Source: Ligula intestinalis (taxonomy: Eukaryota > Platyhelminthes > Cestoda > Diphyllobothriidea > Diphyllobothriidae). Taken from it: a stretch of DNA of 64,000 nucleotides. The notes under the pieces are model-generated. The model did no database searches. It had not been told where the DNA came from and worked only from the letters and a program-made list of their open reading frames with translations. The position numbers were made by a program, and so were the translations under genes. This document shows, piece by piece, positions 34,301 to 42,670 of this stretch. Location of the stretch: NCBI GenBank assembly GCA_036362985.1, contig JAYGXS010000003.1:89805134-89869133 (forward strand), given 5' to 3'. Position 1 is the stretch's first letter, and every line of letters starts with the position of its first letter.

Positions 34301-37300
34301 TCCTTTGTTAGAGCTACAATAGATGGTTGGAAGGCCCAATAACACAGAATGATCTGAGCCTGCCAAGGGTGCTCTATTTTTGACGACAAAAAGTTTGGGA
34401 TGGTTGGTCAATATGTGATCCAGAGGGGCGTCGGCATGAGTGTTGAAGGAAACTGAATCGTCTAAACCTAACAGTGTAAGGGGACGAAGATTTACACGGT
34501 TGAAATCACCGCTTCAAATCATGACATGCTCGCAAGACAGTGCAGCAAGTTTTTGGGAACGAAAATCGAAAAAAGGTGCCTAAAGCACGTTGGCATGTAG
34601 AGGGAGGAATGTAAATACTGACAAATTGATGCCTTAAGAATTGTTTAAACATCTGGGCTTGCATACTACAGCAATGGTGTCTATTAAGTCGTCTGAATAA
34701 GAGAATAGAGACTTACAATTTGTGCACCATTGCTGGTTTACAAAGACAGCCACTCCACCACCTCTGCCGCTGGTTAAGGATTTTCTGTCCGAACGATAGG
34801 CGTAAAAATATTGCGAGGTGATAAGTTCCCACTCAATGTCGCTGTTAAGCCAAGTTTCTTGCAGACAGATGACTGCAGAGTTCTTATGTTCTCTTTTCAA
34901 CATGAGTTCCGATAATTCGACACTTTTGTTAAGCAGGGATCTGCAGTTTGTCGACATGAAACCTGGAAGTGACAATTCTTGTAGAGGCTTACGTTTGTTT
35001 CCTTGTTGCCAACCTGATCTGTGTGCTCGTTTCCGTGTGGTCCGGAGAATTTTCGAAGACATTGAATTGCAAATGCGACAGATTGGCCTCATTTGACAAA
35101 TGTTGGAATGTTGATGTGTTGTAAATAAGATAACTTGTTTCCGTGCATTTACAAAGGTGGCAGTGAACTGTAGAAATGACCTCATGCTCACTAGTGCAGA
35201 CAAACGAAGCAGAGGATTAGGGAGGATGGTATAGGATAATAAATTCCCGCGTGAATGGAGAGCAAAAAAATGGGTGGCTCAAATTCGAAAGCCGCGCACA
35301 ATGGGAAAGCCAGAGTTATTTGCAGAGTGTACTCTGTAAAGATATACATGAGAATAGTTAGAACGAAGTCTTGACTGCCGGAGCACACGTCCGGCCGCGT
35401 GGTGGGCTATGCCCGGAGGTTGGTCTAGCGCCAGTAATCCGGGCGGGCGCCGAAAGTTGTCTTTGTCTTGGTCAGCCTTAATAGTAATTGGTTGGACCGC
35501 GCGCGGTTAAACCGCGGTGTGGGCGCAGCCGAGGCTGAGCGTGTGAGTAGATCGCGCTGGACATTGAGCAAAAGGTGGATTGAGAGTGGGCAGTCAGCGT
35601 GACTGCGGCCTTGGCGTGATGAGTCAGCGATCACGGGTTCGCACAGTGACGCAAAATCACCTACTGGACGACGCATCGTCTTTACAAAAGTACGCTTCTT
35701 TGATGCTGCCTGGTCTTCTCAGGTTGTTGTTAATTTGATGTACAAACGGCTGTTTTGTGGTACTCTTTATCAGCTTCACATTGTTTTAAGAGAAGCCGCG
35801 AATCGACGTTTCTTTATTCGCTCCTCCACGTGAGACTACAATAGTTCGCATTTTCCTAGCCCTCAAAAGCCCTTCTTACGCCTGCCGCAATGACGAGATA
35901 GAAGAGAAAGGTCTTCGGCAGAGATGGCTTCAAAATGCGCCGGACATATTTTATTAAGACACCCAGAAACCAGTATGCTAAATTAGTTTCTTTTTCCCCT
36001 TTAGGGACGAAAACTCCTGAGTGCGACATTTCTGGGAAAGTCTTCCCACAGGAGGGAGACCAGAATGGGCACGTTGACGGTGCCAACGGAGGTACCGCAG
36101 TTCCCTTTTTTGCCATCTATTTGCCAAATAGCGTCTTTGTCTCTTAGTGTACTTGTGCGTTTTCCTGGATATATTGTGCGAGCTTGACTGTCAAAAAATA
36201 AGGTCAGGCTATTATAATTTTGCAGCCTTTCATTCGCTATTACGACTGATTTTACGCCCGTTATGAGTATTTTACAATCGGATCTCCAGTTTAGTGGAGC
36301 GATCCGATGCTTTTTGCTAGCAGTGAAAACCTAACCTGCCCAAGTACCTACTTTTTGTAAGTAGTAAGACATTTTTATGTTAGGCATGGATATCGTAGTA
36401 TGATAATCGCACCATTAACCCATTACCTCTCATAATTTTAACCACTTTTATTTTTGTTATGAAACTTGGATACCATTGAGTGTTTCAAAATTGTATTTAT
36501 TCATGTGGATATGAGAGAAATATACCTAATAGATTTAGCATGAAGGTTAAATATGCGTGTATACAGACATATAATTACGAAAGCTCCTAATTTTTAATCG
36601 ATTTCATATGAGATTACCGGGAGGTAATGGGTCCATGTTAGAATGTTTTCAGGGTTGCTAAATATCCTGTGTTACCCAAAGTCAGTTTCCTTTATCGCAT
36701 GAAATTTACAAATATTTCTTCAAGATATTTATATGGCTGAATGTACTATCCTCACAATACTCTTAACAGCGCATGTTCGAATTTCTACTCTTTTGTAACT
36801 TTTTGACACCCAGCCGAATTATTCGTTTGCGCTAAAAAAACAAGTACAGTAGTCACTGGTTATTAAGCCGACCGTTAATAGGCCCAGCCGCGTATTAAGC
36901 CCACATCAGCTTGAGACGGAATTTTACATGGCTAAATCCGCCGGCTTATAAGCCCAGTCGCCGGCTACAAAGCCCAGTTTGCCAACAGGATAGAGTGACA
37001 TTCTCATCTCTCTGCGTACGCAACTGGTTACATAATGTTGGCCAGTCTTAGTCAAAAAAAGATTCCGGATGTGATTTTTTTTCATTTTTCAAGTTAAATT
37101 TCGTTACGCGCTGTTCGGACAGCAGCAGACATGAGGGGTCTTTTCTTGTACATAACCAAGCTCTTTACAGTGCGTATGTAATATATAGTGCCTATCCTGC
37201 GTTTGCTAATCAAGAACTAGTAGTCTCCGGTTAGTGCGCCCGCCGCTTATTAAGCCCAATTTGGTCTGTGTCCGAGGTGGGTTTAATCACCGGCGACTAC

Positions 37301-37407
37301 TGTAGTAGGTTTATTTCAAGGGTAGCTCAAGGAAAGTATAGTGGCAATTTGAATCTTAAAGGTTGTCTTTTTATGTGTTTTATTTTTCATTGTTTGTTTT
37401 AGAGTGA
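22197..37407 (+). CDS. C2H2 zinc-finger protein gene, one finger per exon (join of exons)
   Basis: Proposed exons are 22197-22244, 22360-22660, 24367-24453, 25955-26041, 26716-26802, 30156-30242, 30595-30681, perhaps 36005-36091, and a terminal exon at 37403. All introns begin GT and end AG. The first exon is phase 0, the second ends in phase 1, and every later exon is 87 nt and phase 1 at both sides, so the frame is kept across all joins. The product has an acidic, Ser/Pro-rich N-terminal part of about 115 residues followed by five intact C-x2-C-x12-H-x4-H fingers and one degenerate finger. Linkers between fingers are 7 residues long but are not TGEKP-like. It is probably a nuclear DNA-binding protein; its target is unknown. 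The true 5' end is not identified. Introns are full of transposons. Confidence 0.75.
22360..22660 (+). CDS. Zinc-finger gene, exon B (acidic and Ser/Pro-rich region)
   Basis: This 301-nt exon follows TATCGATAG and ends before GTGAGT. It reads 100 full codons plus one base: HHESDSNESDCVSSGDEW, then a Pro/Ser/Thr-rich stretch with LPPSVSSALPIDQLN, ending EGKYRLK. No known domain. The phase-1 end matches the phase-1 start of the first finger exon. The start of the same exon is seen at 63980-64000. Confidence 0.7.
22661..24366 (+). other. Intron between exon B and finger 1
   Basis: This 1.7-kb intron has no recognised element. It contains GGTTCAAGTC (23451) and GGTTCGAGTCC (23482), which match the pol III B-box consensus, but no convincing A box or tRNA fold, so an old tRNA-derived SINE is possible but unproven. 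Confidence 0.4.
24367..24453 (+). CDS. Zinc-finger exon C, finger 1
   Basis: An 87-nt exon with acceptor TGTTGTAG and donor GTGCGT. The finger reads CNICGKVFTRNSTINRHIETVH, quoted here only for its ligands: Cys, Cys, His, His all present. Helix contact positions -1, 2, 3, 6 are R, S, T, R. It is most similar to finger 3. Confidence 0.85.
25110..25690 (-). pseudogene. CR1-like RT C-terminal fragment in the finger 1-2 intron
   Basis: Minus-strand frames give LIPLDYRQLRGDLIKTFHML and then CCLASNDFFELATPISFRGH, the C-terminal domain that in E3 reads DCCIQTNDFFEQA. There is no tail and no catalytic box. The duplicated intron of the second unit lacks it, so it inserted after the module duplication or was lost from the other copy. 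Confidence 0.7.
25955..26041 (+). CDS. Zinc-finger exon D, finger 2
   Basis: An 87-nt exon between TGGCTGTAG and GTGCGT, starting LREFACEICGKAF. All four ligands are present. Contact positions -1, 2, 3, 6 are K, C, D, S. The closest relative is finger 4, with which it shares the first nine residues and also flanking intron sequence. Confidence 0.85.
26716..26802 (+). CDS. Zinc-finger exon E, finger 3
   Basis: An 87-nt exon between GTTGTTTTAG and GTGTGT, starting LQTHACEICGKSF. All four ligands are present. Contact positions are R, C, N, R. It is a duplicate of exon C: 17 of 87 bases differ, yet only two codons differ silently. Confidence 0.85.
27917..29077 (-). mobile_element. Tc1/mariner-type DNA transposon with long terminal inverted repeats
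   Basis: The ends CAGGGTATCCCAGAAGTAAC (left) and, read inward from the right, CAGGGTGTCCCAGAAGTAAC are inverted repeats that stay aligned for about 90 bp with roughly 9 mismatches. Both ends are flanked by TA (27915-27916 and 29078-29079), the target duplication of this superfamily. The element is 1161 bp and holds a broken transposase on the minus strand. It sits in the intron between fingers 3 and 4, opposite to the gene. Confidence 0.92.
28145..29002 (-). pseudogene. Tc1/mariner-type transposase, inactive
   Basis: The N-terminal helix-turn-helix part (minus from about 29000) shows IQSLHRQFTDTGNINDKQRS followed by NPKASIRKHA. The DDE part shows IIFSDEAHFHLSGHV (first Asp, about 28650), WFQKGGATAH (about 28370), where the second catalytic Asp of QDGA is Gly, and WPPRSPDLTSCDFF (about 28240, third acid). 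At least two frameshifts occur, near 28740 and 28490. The protein resembles invertebrate mariner-type transposases with long TIRs. It cannot be active, though other copies in the genome may be. Confidence 0.88.
30156..30242 (+). CDS. Zinc-finger exon F, finger 4
   Basis: An 87-nt exon between TGATTGTAG and GTGCGT, starting LREFACEICGRVF. All four ligands are present. Contact positions are Q, C, E, K. It is a duplicate of exon D: about 18 base differences, of which 11 codons change the amino acid. The preceding intron was enlarged by the mariner element. Confidence 0.85.
30595..30681 (+). CDS. Zinc-finger exon G, finger 5
   Basis: An 87-nt exon between TGGTTGCAG and GTGCGT, starting QRKFSCEFCGKGF. 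All four ligands are present. Contact positions are Q, S, D, Q. It follows finger 4 after a 352-bp intron, the shortest between fingers. Confidence 0.85.
31320..31329. other. Assembly gap (10 N)
   Basis: Ten Ns immediately precede the RTE fragment, so the left end of that fragment is not known. Confidence 0.95.
31330..31498 (-). mobile_element. RTE fragment
   Basis: It matches the RTE RT region at about 55465-55625 (GCATTGCATCGGTAACTT, GGAGAGGGAGGGTGTGATG). It has no ends of its own and is cut by the gap on the left. Confidence 0.8.
32132..35203 (-). mobile_element. Rex1/CR1-group non-LTR element (E7), minus strand
   Basis: A full EN-RT region in minus orientation ends in a CATCAC-type microsatellite tail at about 32132-32165 (complement GATGGTGGTGATGGTGATG). 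The 3' UTR is short, about 250 bp. Its reading differs clearly from families A-D (for example KYADDMVVGYP), so it is a separate lineage, perhaps Rex1-like. It lies in the zinc-finger gene intron, antisense. Confidence 0.8.
32389..35203 (-). pseudogene. EN-RT polyprotein of E7, several frameshifts
   Basis: The endonuclease reads MSTNCRSLLNKSVELSELM, VICLQETWLNSDIEWE, GRGGGVAVFVNQQW (about 34760), SGDFNRVNLRPL (about 34490) and GSDHSVLLGLP (about 34350). The RT is in an open frame of 268 codons (34110-33304) with AAGPDGISPCLLKS, FRPIACSSALLKL and CAFLDYS. A stop follows, then GVLQGSILSPHLFSLH (about 33145) and KYADDMVVGYPL (about 33070-33035), FRYLGVTIASNLSF and a C-terminal domain to about 32400. 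Catalytic residues survive but stops and frameshifts break the protein. Confidence 0.82.
36005..36091 (+). pseudogene. Zinc-finger exon H, decayed finger
   Basis: It keeps the exact 87-nt length, the phase, a CCCCTTTAG acceptor and a GT donor (GTACCG, weaker than the others), and it has no stop. However, the second Cys ligand is Ser (CDISGKVF) and the last His ligand is Asn (GHVDGAN), so it cannot fold around zinc normally. It may be spliced in as a spacer, skipped, or a dead exon. It lies 5.3 kb after finger 5. Confidence 0.6.
36092..36846. other. AT-rich intron DNA without recognised feature
   Basis: Nothing was recognised between the decayed finger exon and the MITE. Confidence 0.4.
36847..37302. 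mobile_element. pogo/Tigger-like MITE with TA target duplication
   Basis: The left end CAGTAGTCACTGGTTATTAA and, read inward from the right end, CAGTAGTCGCCGGTGATTAA are inverted repeats. TA dinucleotides flank both (36845-36846, 37303-37304). Length is 456 bp with no transposase. CAGTAGTC-type ends with TA are typical of the pogo/Tigger branch. Inside, motifs like TTAAGCCC, ATAGGCCC, ATAAGCCC and AAAGCCC recur every 15-35 bp near both ends. It lies 100 bp before the candidate terminal exon of the zinc-finger gene. Confidence 0.8.
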
Positions 37408-37560
37408 ACGTAAAATGGATACGTCTGCCCTGTCTGAAATTGCCTCTTCGCCCTTACGCCGCTTCTTTTTACTTTTGCATTTATTTTGCTGGCATTTTGT
37501 ACGGTATTCCAGTCTCTTCGTATTTTTTTAAAGAAAAACCCAATAAAATAGAGTCATCTG
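37403..37560 (+). CDS. Candidate terminal exon and 3' UTR of the zinc-finger gene
   Basis: The acceptor CATTGTTTGTTTTAG (ending 37402) is followed by AGTGA. Joined to a phase-1 donor this gives one Glu codon and a TGA stop at 37405-37407. A polyadenylation signal lies 135 bp downstream. This is the only strong stop-plus-polyA arrangement seen after the finger exons, but it is based on signals alone. Confidence 0.4.
37542..37547 (+). terminator. AATAAA polyadenylation signal
   Basis: The canonical hexamer is followed about 15-20 bp later by a GT-rich stretch (TCTGTGGTGTCC). It fits the end of the zinc-finger transcript. Confidence 0.45.
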
Positions 37561-37819
37561 TGGTGTCCTTCATGTGTTGATTTCCCTACTGATGCATCAA
37601 CTGGACGCTCGCGTCCGCCAGTGTTTACGTATCGCTAGCTTTTTACTGAGTATTTGTCGCCATCACTGATCCCCCTATTGGGTTTGTTTGGATTTAAGAA
37701 TTCACATCAGTTATGGCCACGAACGCACTCTCTATATAAACTGAGTTTCGGGAGGAGCATTTGGCGACTTGCGCAGGTAAAATGTGCATCTGTATAATTC
37801 CATGTCTCGCAAAGAAGCG

Positions 37820-38330
37820 TTAGTTTACGCAGAGCAAATATGTGCAGCTCTGGCCGTAATTCTATCGACGTGAGGTGAAAGATCTAATCTATTGGTGTAG
37901 ATTAAACAGGTCATTAATGTTGGAACGTTCAGTCATTGGGCGACCTTGAAAAGTAAAAAGTTGTGGCAGCTTTCAGTACCGAAGCACATGCATTGGCACT
38001 TAGAAGGTGAGAATTCCATCTGCCATGTTGCGCTCCACGCAGATAGAGTGTCCAAATCTGAATGAATTTGTTCTTAGCATCGCGCGGCTGTAAAGTTAGA
38101 GAAGTATTGAACACACTGAAGATCATCCGCATAAATATAAGATTGAGAGTGTTTAACACTCAATAAAATATCATTTATGTTAATCAAGAACAGCTGAGGA
38201 CCTTGCACGGTACCTTGTAAGCTACCACTCAAGGTTACGGTATCAGTAGAGTATGAAGAGAACACTAAGACCTTTTTTTCGATTAGACTCGAATTTCTGT
38301 AGCCATTGGATTGGCTAAAATTCGCCTGTG
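37820..38330 (-). pseudogene. CR1-like RT fragment (E8)
   Basis: Minus-strand frames read TVQGPQLFLININDILLS (about 38215), YIYADDLQCVQYF (about 38135-38100), then in another frame SAWSATWQMEFSPSKCQCM and a following DLSPHV block. The catalytic YADD is intact, but the piece is only about 170 codons with no end. A weaker copy of the same stretch is at 59585-59690. Confidence 0.75.
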
Positions 38331-38416
38331 AGGTATTTTATTAAATGCGGTACTAAGACTATGTAAGAGTTTTTTCACTGCCAATAGTAGCGAATATTCG
38401 AGTCCCAGGAAGCAGT

Positions 38417-39233
38417 TCAGAAGACGAAGATGCGATCACTGGAACAAGAGTTTTATTTGCCTGACGTTTCAGATTCCGTCGGGAATCCTTAGTCATAGGT
38501 AATAGTAAACAGGTCTGAGACATGCGCAGATAACGGGTGATAAATGCACAGTTTGCACGGTATTTATAGTTCACAGCGGTCACCCGCCTGCGTACTATAA
38601 TTGTCAGTTCTTGTAGTCACCGCTTGAGGTCTTAATTGGTGCGGTGATTGCTCATTAATTGCCACAGCGTTCTTGTCCGCGTCGGATGCGGGCTTGGTAA
38701 TTGAGCGACAATTATGCCCGCTGTCATCGGAGTTGTTGTTGCACCCAGTCCTTCCCACGAGGCTGATTCTCTTGCTCAGGAAATGTCTCAGTACACCGTA
38801 GGGGAACGCCAAATCGTTGCGCTTGTTGGTGGACTGGGGGCCTGAAAACCATGAGTTGAGCAGCTCGCGGCTCACGCGGTTGTCCCCTCTTGCGAGGATT
38901 TTGGCCTCGGCAAACTTGAAAATATTGTCGGGTCCCGTTGAGTGAGCTGCAACTTGGGAGTTGGCGTCTTTCTTCCTCACCACCGCTGCATGCTCGGCCA
39001 TTCGCGTCCGGAGTAATCTCCCAGTTTCTCCGACGTAGTTGCTTTGTCCACAACTACAGATTCGTTAAACGACTCCAGCCGTTTCCTGCCGTGGCAGTGG
39101 GACTTTCGGCCTCGTAACCCGGCGCCTGATGGTTGCTTCCGGCCTGTGTGCAACTCCAACTCCAAGTGGGGTGAGTAGACGGCTGACTGCTTCCGATACA
39201 TTCTTCACGTACGGAAGAGCTCGCCAAACGTTT
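38417..39233 (-). pseudogene. Penelope-like element 3' part with GIY-YIG endonuclease, minus strand
   Basis: One minus-strand frame runs from about 39286 to the stop before 38564, broken by a single TAA at 39065. It reads YVKNVSEAVSRLLTPLGVGV and HRPEATIRRRVTRPK, then after the stop ICSCGQSNYVGETGRLLRTR (GIY-YIG core, about 39050-39000). Next come ANSQVAAHS, FAEAKILARG and NRVSRELLNSW, the usual Penelope linker and endonuclease order. The 3' UTR carries GATTCCCGACGGAATC and CGTCAGGCAAATAAAA. The RT is absent because the element is truncated at 39233, where an inverted partner begins. Confidence 0.85.
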
Positions 39234-39570
39234 GGGAAGGACTGGGTGCAACAACAACTCCGACGGTGGGCATAATTGTCGCGCAATTACCAAACCCGCG
39301 TCCGACGCGGACAAGAACGCTGTGGCAATTAATGAGCAATCACCGCACCAATTAAGACATCAAGCGGTGACTACAAGAACTGACAATTATAGTACGCAGG
39401 CGGGTGACTGCTGTGAACTATAAATACCGTGCAAACTGTGCATTTATCACCCGTTATCTGCGCATGTCTCAGACCTGTTTACGATTACCTATGACTAAGG
39501 ATTCCCGACGGAATCCGAAACGTCAGGCAAATAAAACCCTTGTTCTAGTGATCGCATCTTCGTCTTCTGA
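39234..39570 (+). pseudogene. Penelope-like 3' end, plus strand, inverted partner
   Basis: The plus strand repeats the last part of the same ORF (GRTGCNNNSDGGHNCRAI to GDCCEL and stop) and the 3' UTR. It is the inverted copy of 38417-38756 with a few percent differences. The two arms (340 and 337 bp) flank a 477-bp centre. Penelope-like elements often have partial inverted copies at their ends, so this may be one complex insertion. Confidence 0.8.
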
Positions 39571-39654
39571 GTTTTTTCACTGTCGGCCCTCACCCAAATT
39601 TAAATTACTGGCAACGCCTCTGTTCTAAAATATTCTGCAGATCAAATGCATTGA

Positions 39655-39727
39655 AAAAACTGTCCTGTACCAATAGGGAGTTCACAGGTATTTACATATA
39701 TTTCCCTCAATAAAACCTGACCTGACC
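39655..39727 (+). mobile_element. E3-like CR1 3' terminus
   Basis: TACCAATAGGGAGTTCACAG and ATATTTCCCTCAATAAAACC followed by TGACCTGACC match the last 70 bp and tail of the E3 family. Confidence 0.7.
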
Positions 39728-41200
39728 AAATGGATAACTACCACAGATTAATGATCATTACGAGGAGAAGTAAGTAGGTTTAGAAAAGACATGTGGCATG
39801 TTTCACAAGATTGGTCCGGTAAAAAGCTATGCTGTGAGGAGTTGAAAATGTTATTGATTATGTAAAAATCGGTAATTTTTCGGCAATGAATTTTTACAGA
39901 GTTAAATCAGAGAGGGCGTTTTACGAACACCGCAATAATTTTGATTACTTGCAGAGAACCTGATTTAAGAGCTTTAATTCTAATAGAAGTTTTCCAGTAG
40001 TACGCATAAAAGATCTTTTCGAGAAATGATGAAAATGACTTCCTCAGTTCAGGTGGAAAATCTGTAAAATGTTTAATGAAAAAGGAAGACTTGGAGGGGG
40101 AAAAGTAAACTGCAGAAGAGAGACAAGTGGTGGAAAACAAAATGGCCCTGGTCTACAATTTGTCGAGACGTTATTGCTCAATGAACTTTAACTATTGTAG
40201 TAAGGTGTATTTAGGAGAACTCCCTGGAAAGGTAGATTTGATTTTGGCATTAGATAAGTAGGAGGTGACCTAAAATTGGTTTTGGGTGATGTTAACATAA
40301 CTTGCCAGAGAAATTTGCATTTAAAAATGGTATGAATGAATTTAAAAAAATCTGCTAGGATCATTATCTGACTTAATTATTTGAGGATGTTGGGCATTTT
40401 TGGATAAGGAAACGTGCTAACGTGAGTGTTCGCATCTGTTGTTGATGCTGAAGCGTTGGCAAGTTTGCCATCAGCAATGACACTGCTAGTAAGGTTCCCA
40501 TCACTAATTACCTTACTGAATTTGACAGCTGATCTACATTTGCCAACGCCATACTTAAAGAAGATTACATTTATCGTGAAAGATTGGGAATCGGAGGATT
40601 AAACGCACACTTTAGGTTGTTTATTTAGTTCAGTAGGTAGACTTGAGGCGCAAAATGTTGTTTACTAGAATTTAATTCCGTTCATATCAGAATACTGGGA
40701 GGTAATTAAGGCGAAAGTGGGCGAAATCCATCGTTTTTTGATAACCGAGGAATTTCCTACGCTATTAAACGCTGCGGAAAAGAACTTCCTGTGTATGCAT
40801 TTCGCACTATAAAAAGAACATTCATGAAGAGCAGAAACTTTTTAATTATATCTGTTCACAAAACTGAAAATTATGTTTTGCGTTCATGAAATTGAGATTA
40901 GTGCAATTAGGAGATAGTGCATTAATTTTGGGAAAAGAAGAACGAAATAAGTTTAAAAAATTATATTTTGCAAAGCTGCCAAGTTTTTTGCCGTAAAATT
41001 GAGTAATAAAATTCTAAGGCTGGTATTTGCTATACTTTATATTAAATTTATATTTTATTTTGAAGGGGTTACAGGCAAGGAATGCGTTTGAGAACTTCAT
41101 TATTATATGGCCACCAAATTAATTGTACAATCGATATGAAAATGGAGACAGTTAACATAACACACATTTGACGGAATTGTCACGGGATATTGCGAAATAG
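39728..41200. other. AT-rich DNA with few or no transposons
   Basis: No element or gene was recognised. With the following segment it is the longest stretch in the window without TE traces that I could see. Confidence 0.4.
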
Positions 41201-41452
41201 TTATTGCAAAGATTTTTGTTGATATCATTGTCACTATACTTTGCATTTGTTATTGTAGAACTTAGTCTAGAAGTAACCAAATATGCTGGAAGCTGTTCCG
41301 TTTTAGATAAAACATTTGGCTCATTCATTTATAACAGAAGAGATATCCCTCGTTGGCAGGGAAATCAATCCACTGGCCAAAAAGCCCATTCTGATCTTGA
41401 CTTAATCATCAAAAAATTAAAGTATGCAGACATCCGACGCCAAAATATATAA
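41201..41452 (+). CDS. Possible terminal exon of a small secreted or membrane protein
   Basis: The frame is open from 41201 to TAA at 41450-41452 with no ATG. An AG (41199-41200) directly precedes it and could be an acceptor. The translation starts with a hydrophobic run (FLLISLSLYFAFVIV), then a polar part with one Cys, dibasic sites (NRRDI, IIKKLK, IRRQNI) and no known domain. A hydrophobic leader plus dibasic sites would suit a small secreted precursor, but chance is a fair alternative. Confidence 0.25.
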   Translation, partial: LLQRFLLISLSLYFAFVIVELSLEVTKYAGSCSVLDKTFGSFIYNRRDIPRWQGNQSTGQKAHSDLDLIIKKLKYADIRRQNI

Positions 41453-41999
41453 GTAAAGTTTTTTCATGAGTTAATTTTTGCATAATTTTTCTAAATCAAT
41501 CTTGAGCATATTCATTCTCGACTTTGTTAGTGGACGTTGATTTTTCTCGGCAACGAGTTCACATGATTGGGTGGTTCTGAAACTATGATACACAAAGACC
41601 GCTGCATGAGTAAAAATGTTTAAAAGCTGGTTATTTAGGTAAAAGCTTTAAAGATATATTTTATTTTGAAGGTTGGGGTAAGCACATAGAATATAATCAT
41701 TATTTATGGTCAGTTGACATAAGGCAGTGAAAATTGTAAAGTCTTAATTAGAATTTTAAGGAATCTCTGAGCCTCTTCGTGATAATAATATACAAATCAT
41801 TGCTAAAAATATGGTGTAAGGCAATTAATCTTAGCGTTTAAAAATGGTTCGTTTTCAATTGTACCCGACAATTATATTTAAATTTATTCGTCACTGATCG
41901 GCATGTGCGCCAGTGAGCTTAAGAAACATATCACTCTTATGATGTCCCAATCGGGCATATCAAGCGAAAACCTGGTTGCCTTATGTCGACTATTATCGG
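41453..41999. other. AT-rich DNA without recognised feature
   Basis: Nothing was recognised here. Confidence 0.4.
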
Positions 42000-42670
42000 A
42001 TAGTTGCGATCGTGGTGGCTTCTCCTGTTTTCGTCGCGTTGATTTCGGCTCCGGAAATTGACGAAGGCCTATCGTGGTCGAAGCTCCGATTTTTCGGGAT
42101 CTTCTCGTGACGCTGCAGTCTCGTCCTCGTTTCCGTAGGGCACTTCCGATTAAGATAAAAGTCGTGGTGGACCCCCTAACCTGCCACCAACATTAACAGC
42201 TGCATCCTGGCGTATTTTTCAAACACTTTCTCCCACGAGCGACAGTTTTTCTCCGAAAGAACCATAAACTACATTCCATCTTGTGAATTCTAAGCCATGC
42301 CTCAGGAGTTTTTTTTTCCTGCCTGCTCTTTTTGTTCAGTTACACCTGCTGGCTCGTGCTAACTGACATCGTCCCATCTGATTATATTACTTGTAAAAAA
42401 TGAGTAGCCACTTACAATTACGTAAACGACCTTCTTTGAAATGTTCGGTATTGTCGATGCATTTCTTAACTNNNNNNNNNNNNNNNNNNNNNNNNNNNNN
42501 NNNNNNNNNNNNNNNNNNNNNNNNNNNNNNNNNNNNNNNNNNNNNNNNNNNNNNNNNNNNNNNNNNNNNNNTTTGAAATGTTCGGTATTGTCGATGCATT
42601 TCTTAACTACTGTGTACCAATAGGGATTTCAAAGGCGTATGCCTAGATTTCCCTTAATAAATTGACCTGC
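42000..42670 (+). mobile_element. E3-family 3' UTR fragment, split by a gap
   Basis: It aligns with the E3 3' UTR (7000-7430): CTTCTCGTGACGCTGCAGTC, CTTTCTCCCACGAGCGACAG, CTGGCTCGTGCTAACTGA and, at the end, TTTCCCTTAATAAATTGACC. No coding part is left. The gap at 42472-42571 is flanked on both sides by the same 37 bases. Confidence 0.75.
42472..42571. other. Assembly gap (100 N) flanked by an identical 37-bp repeat
   Basis: TTTGAAATGTTCGGTATTGT and the following 17 bases occur at 42435-42471 and again at 42572-42608. This pattern suggests that two contig ends overlap and the gap is not real. Confidence 0.9.

Larger units (their letters stand above)
30682..36004 (+). other. Large intron after finger 5, filled with elements
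   Basis: From left to right it holds about 640 bp of unclassified DNA, a 10-N gap, an RTE fragment, unclassified DNA at 31501-32131, the minus-strand element E7 and about 800 bp of unclassified GC-richer DNA (35204-36004). The stretch at about 31495 (GTCATTAGTTTAAATG) repeats the sequence just before finger 5 (30510), a sign of a further module copy that lost its finger. Confidence 0.5.
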
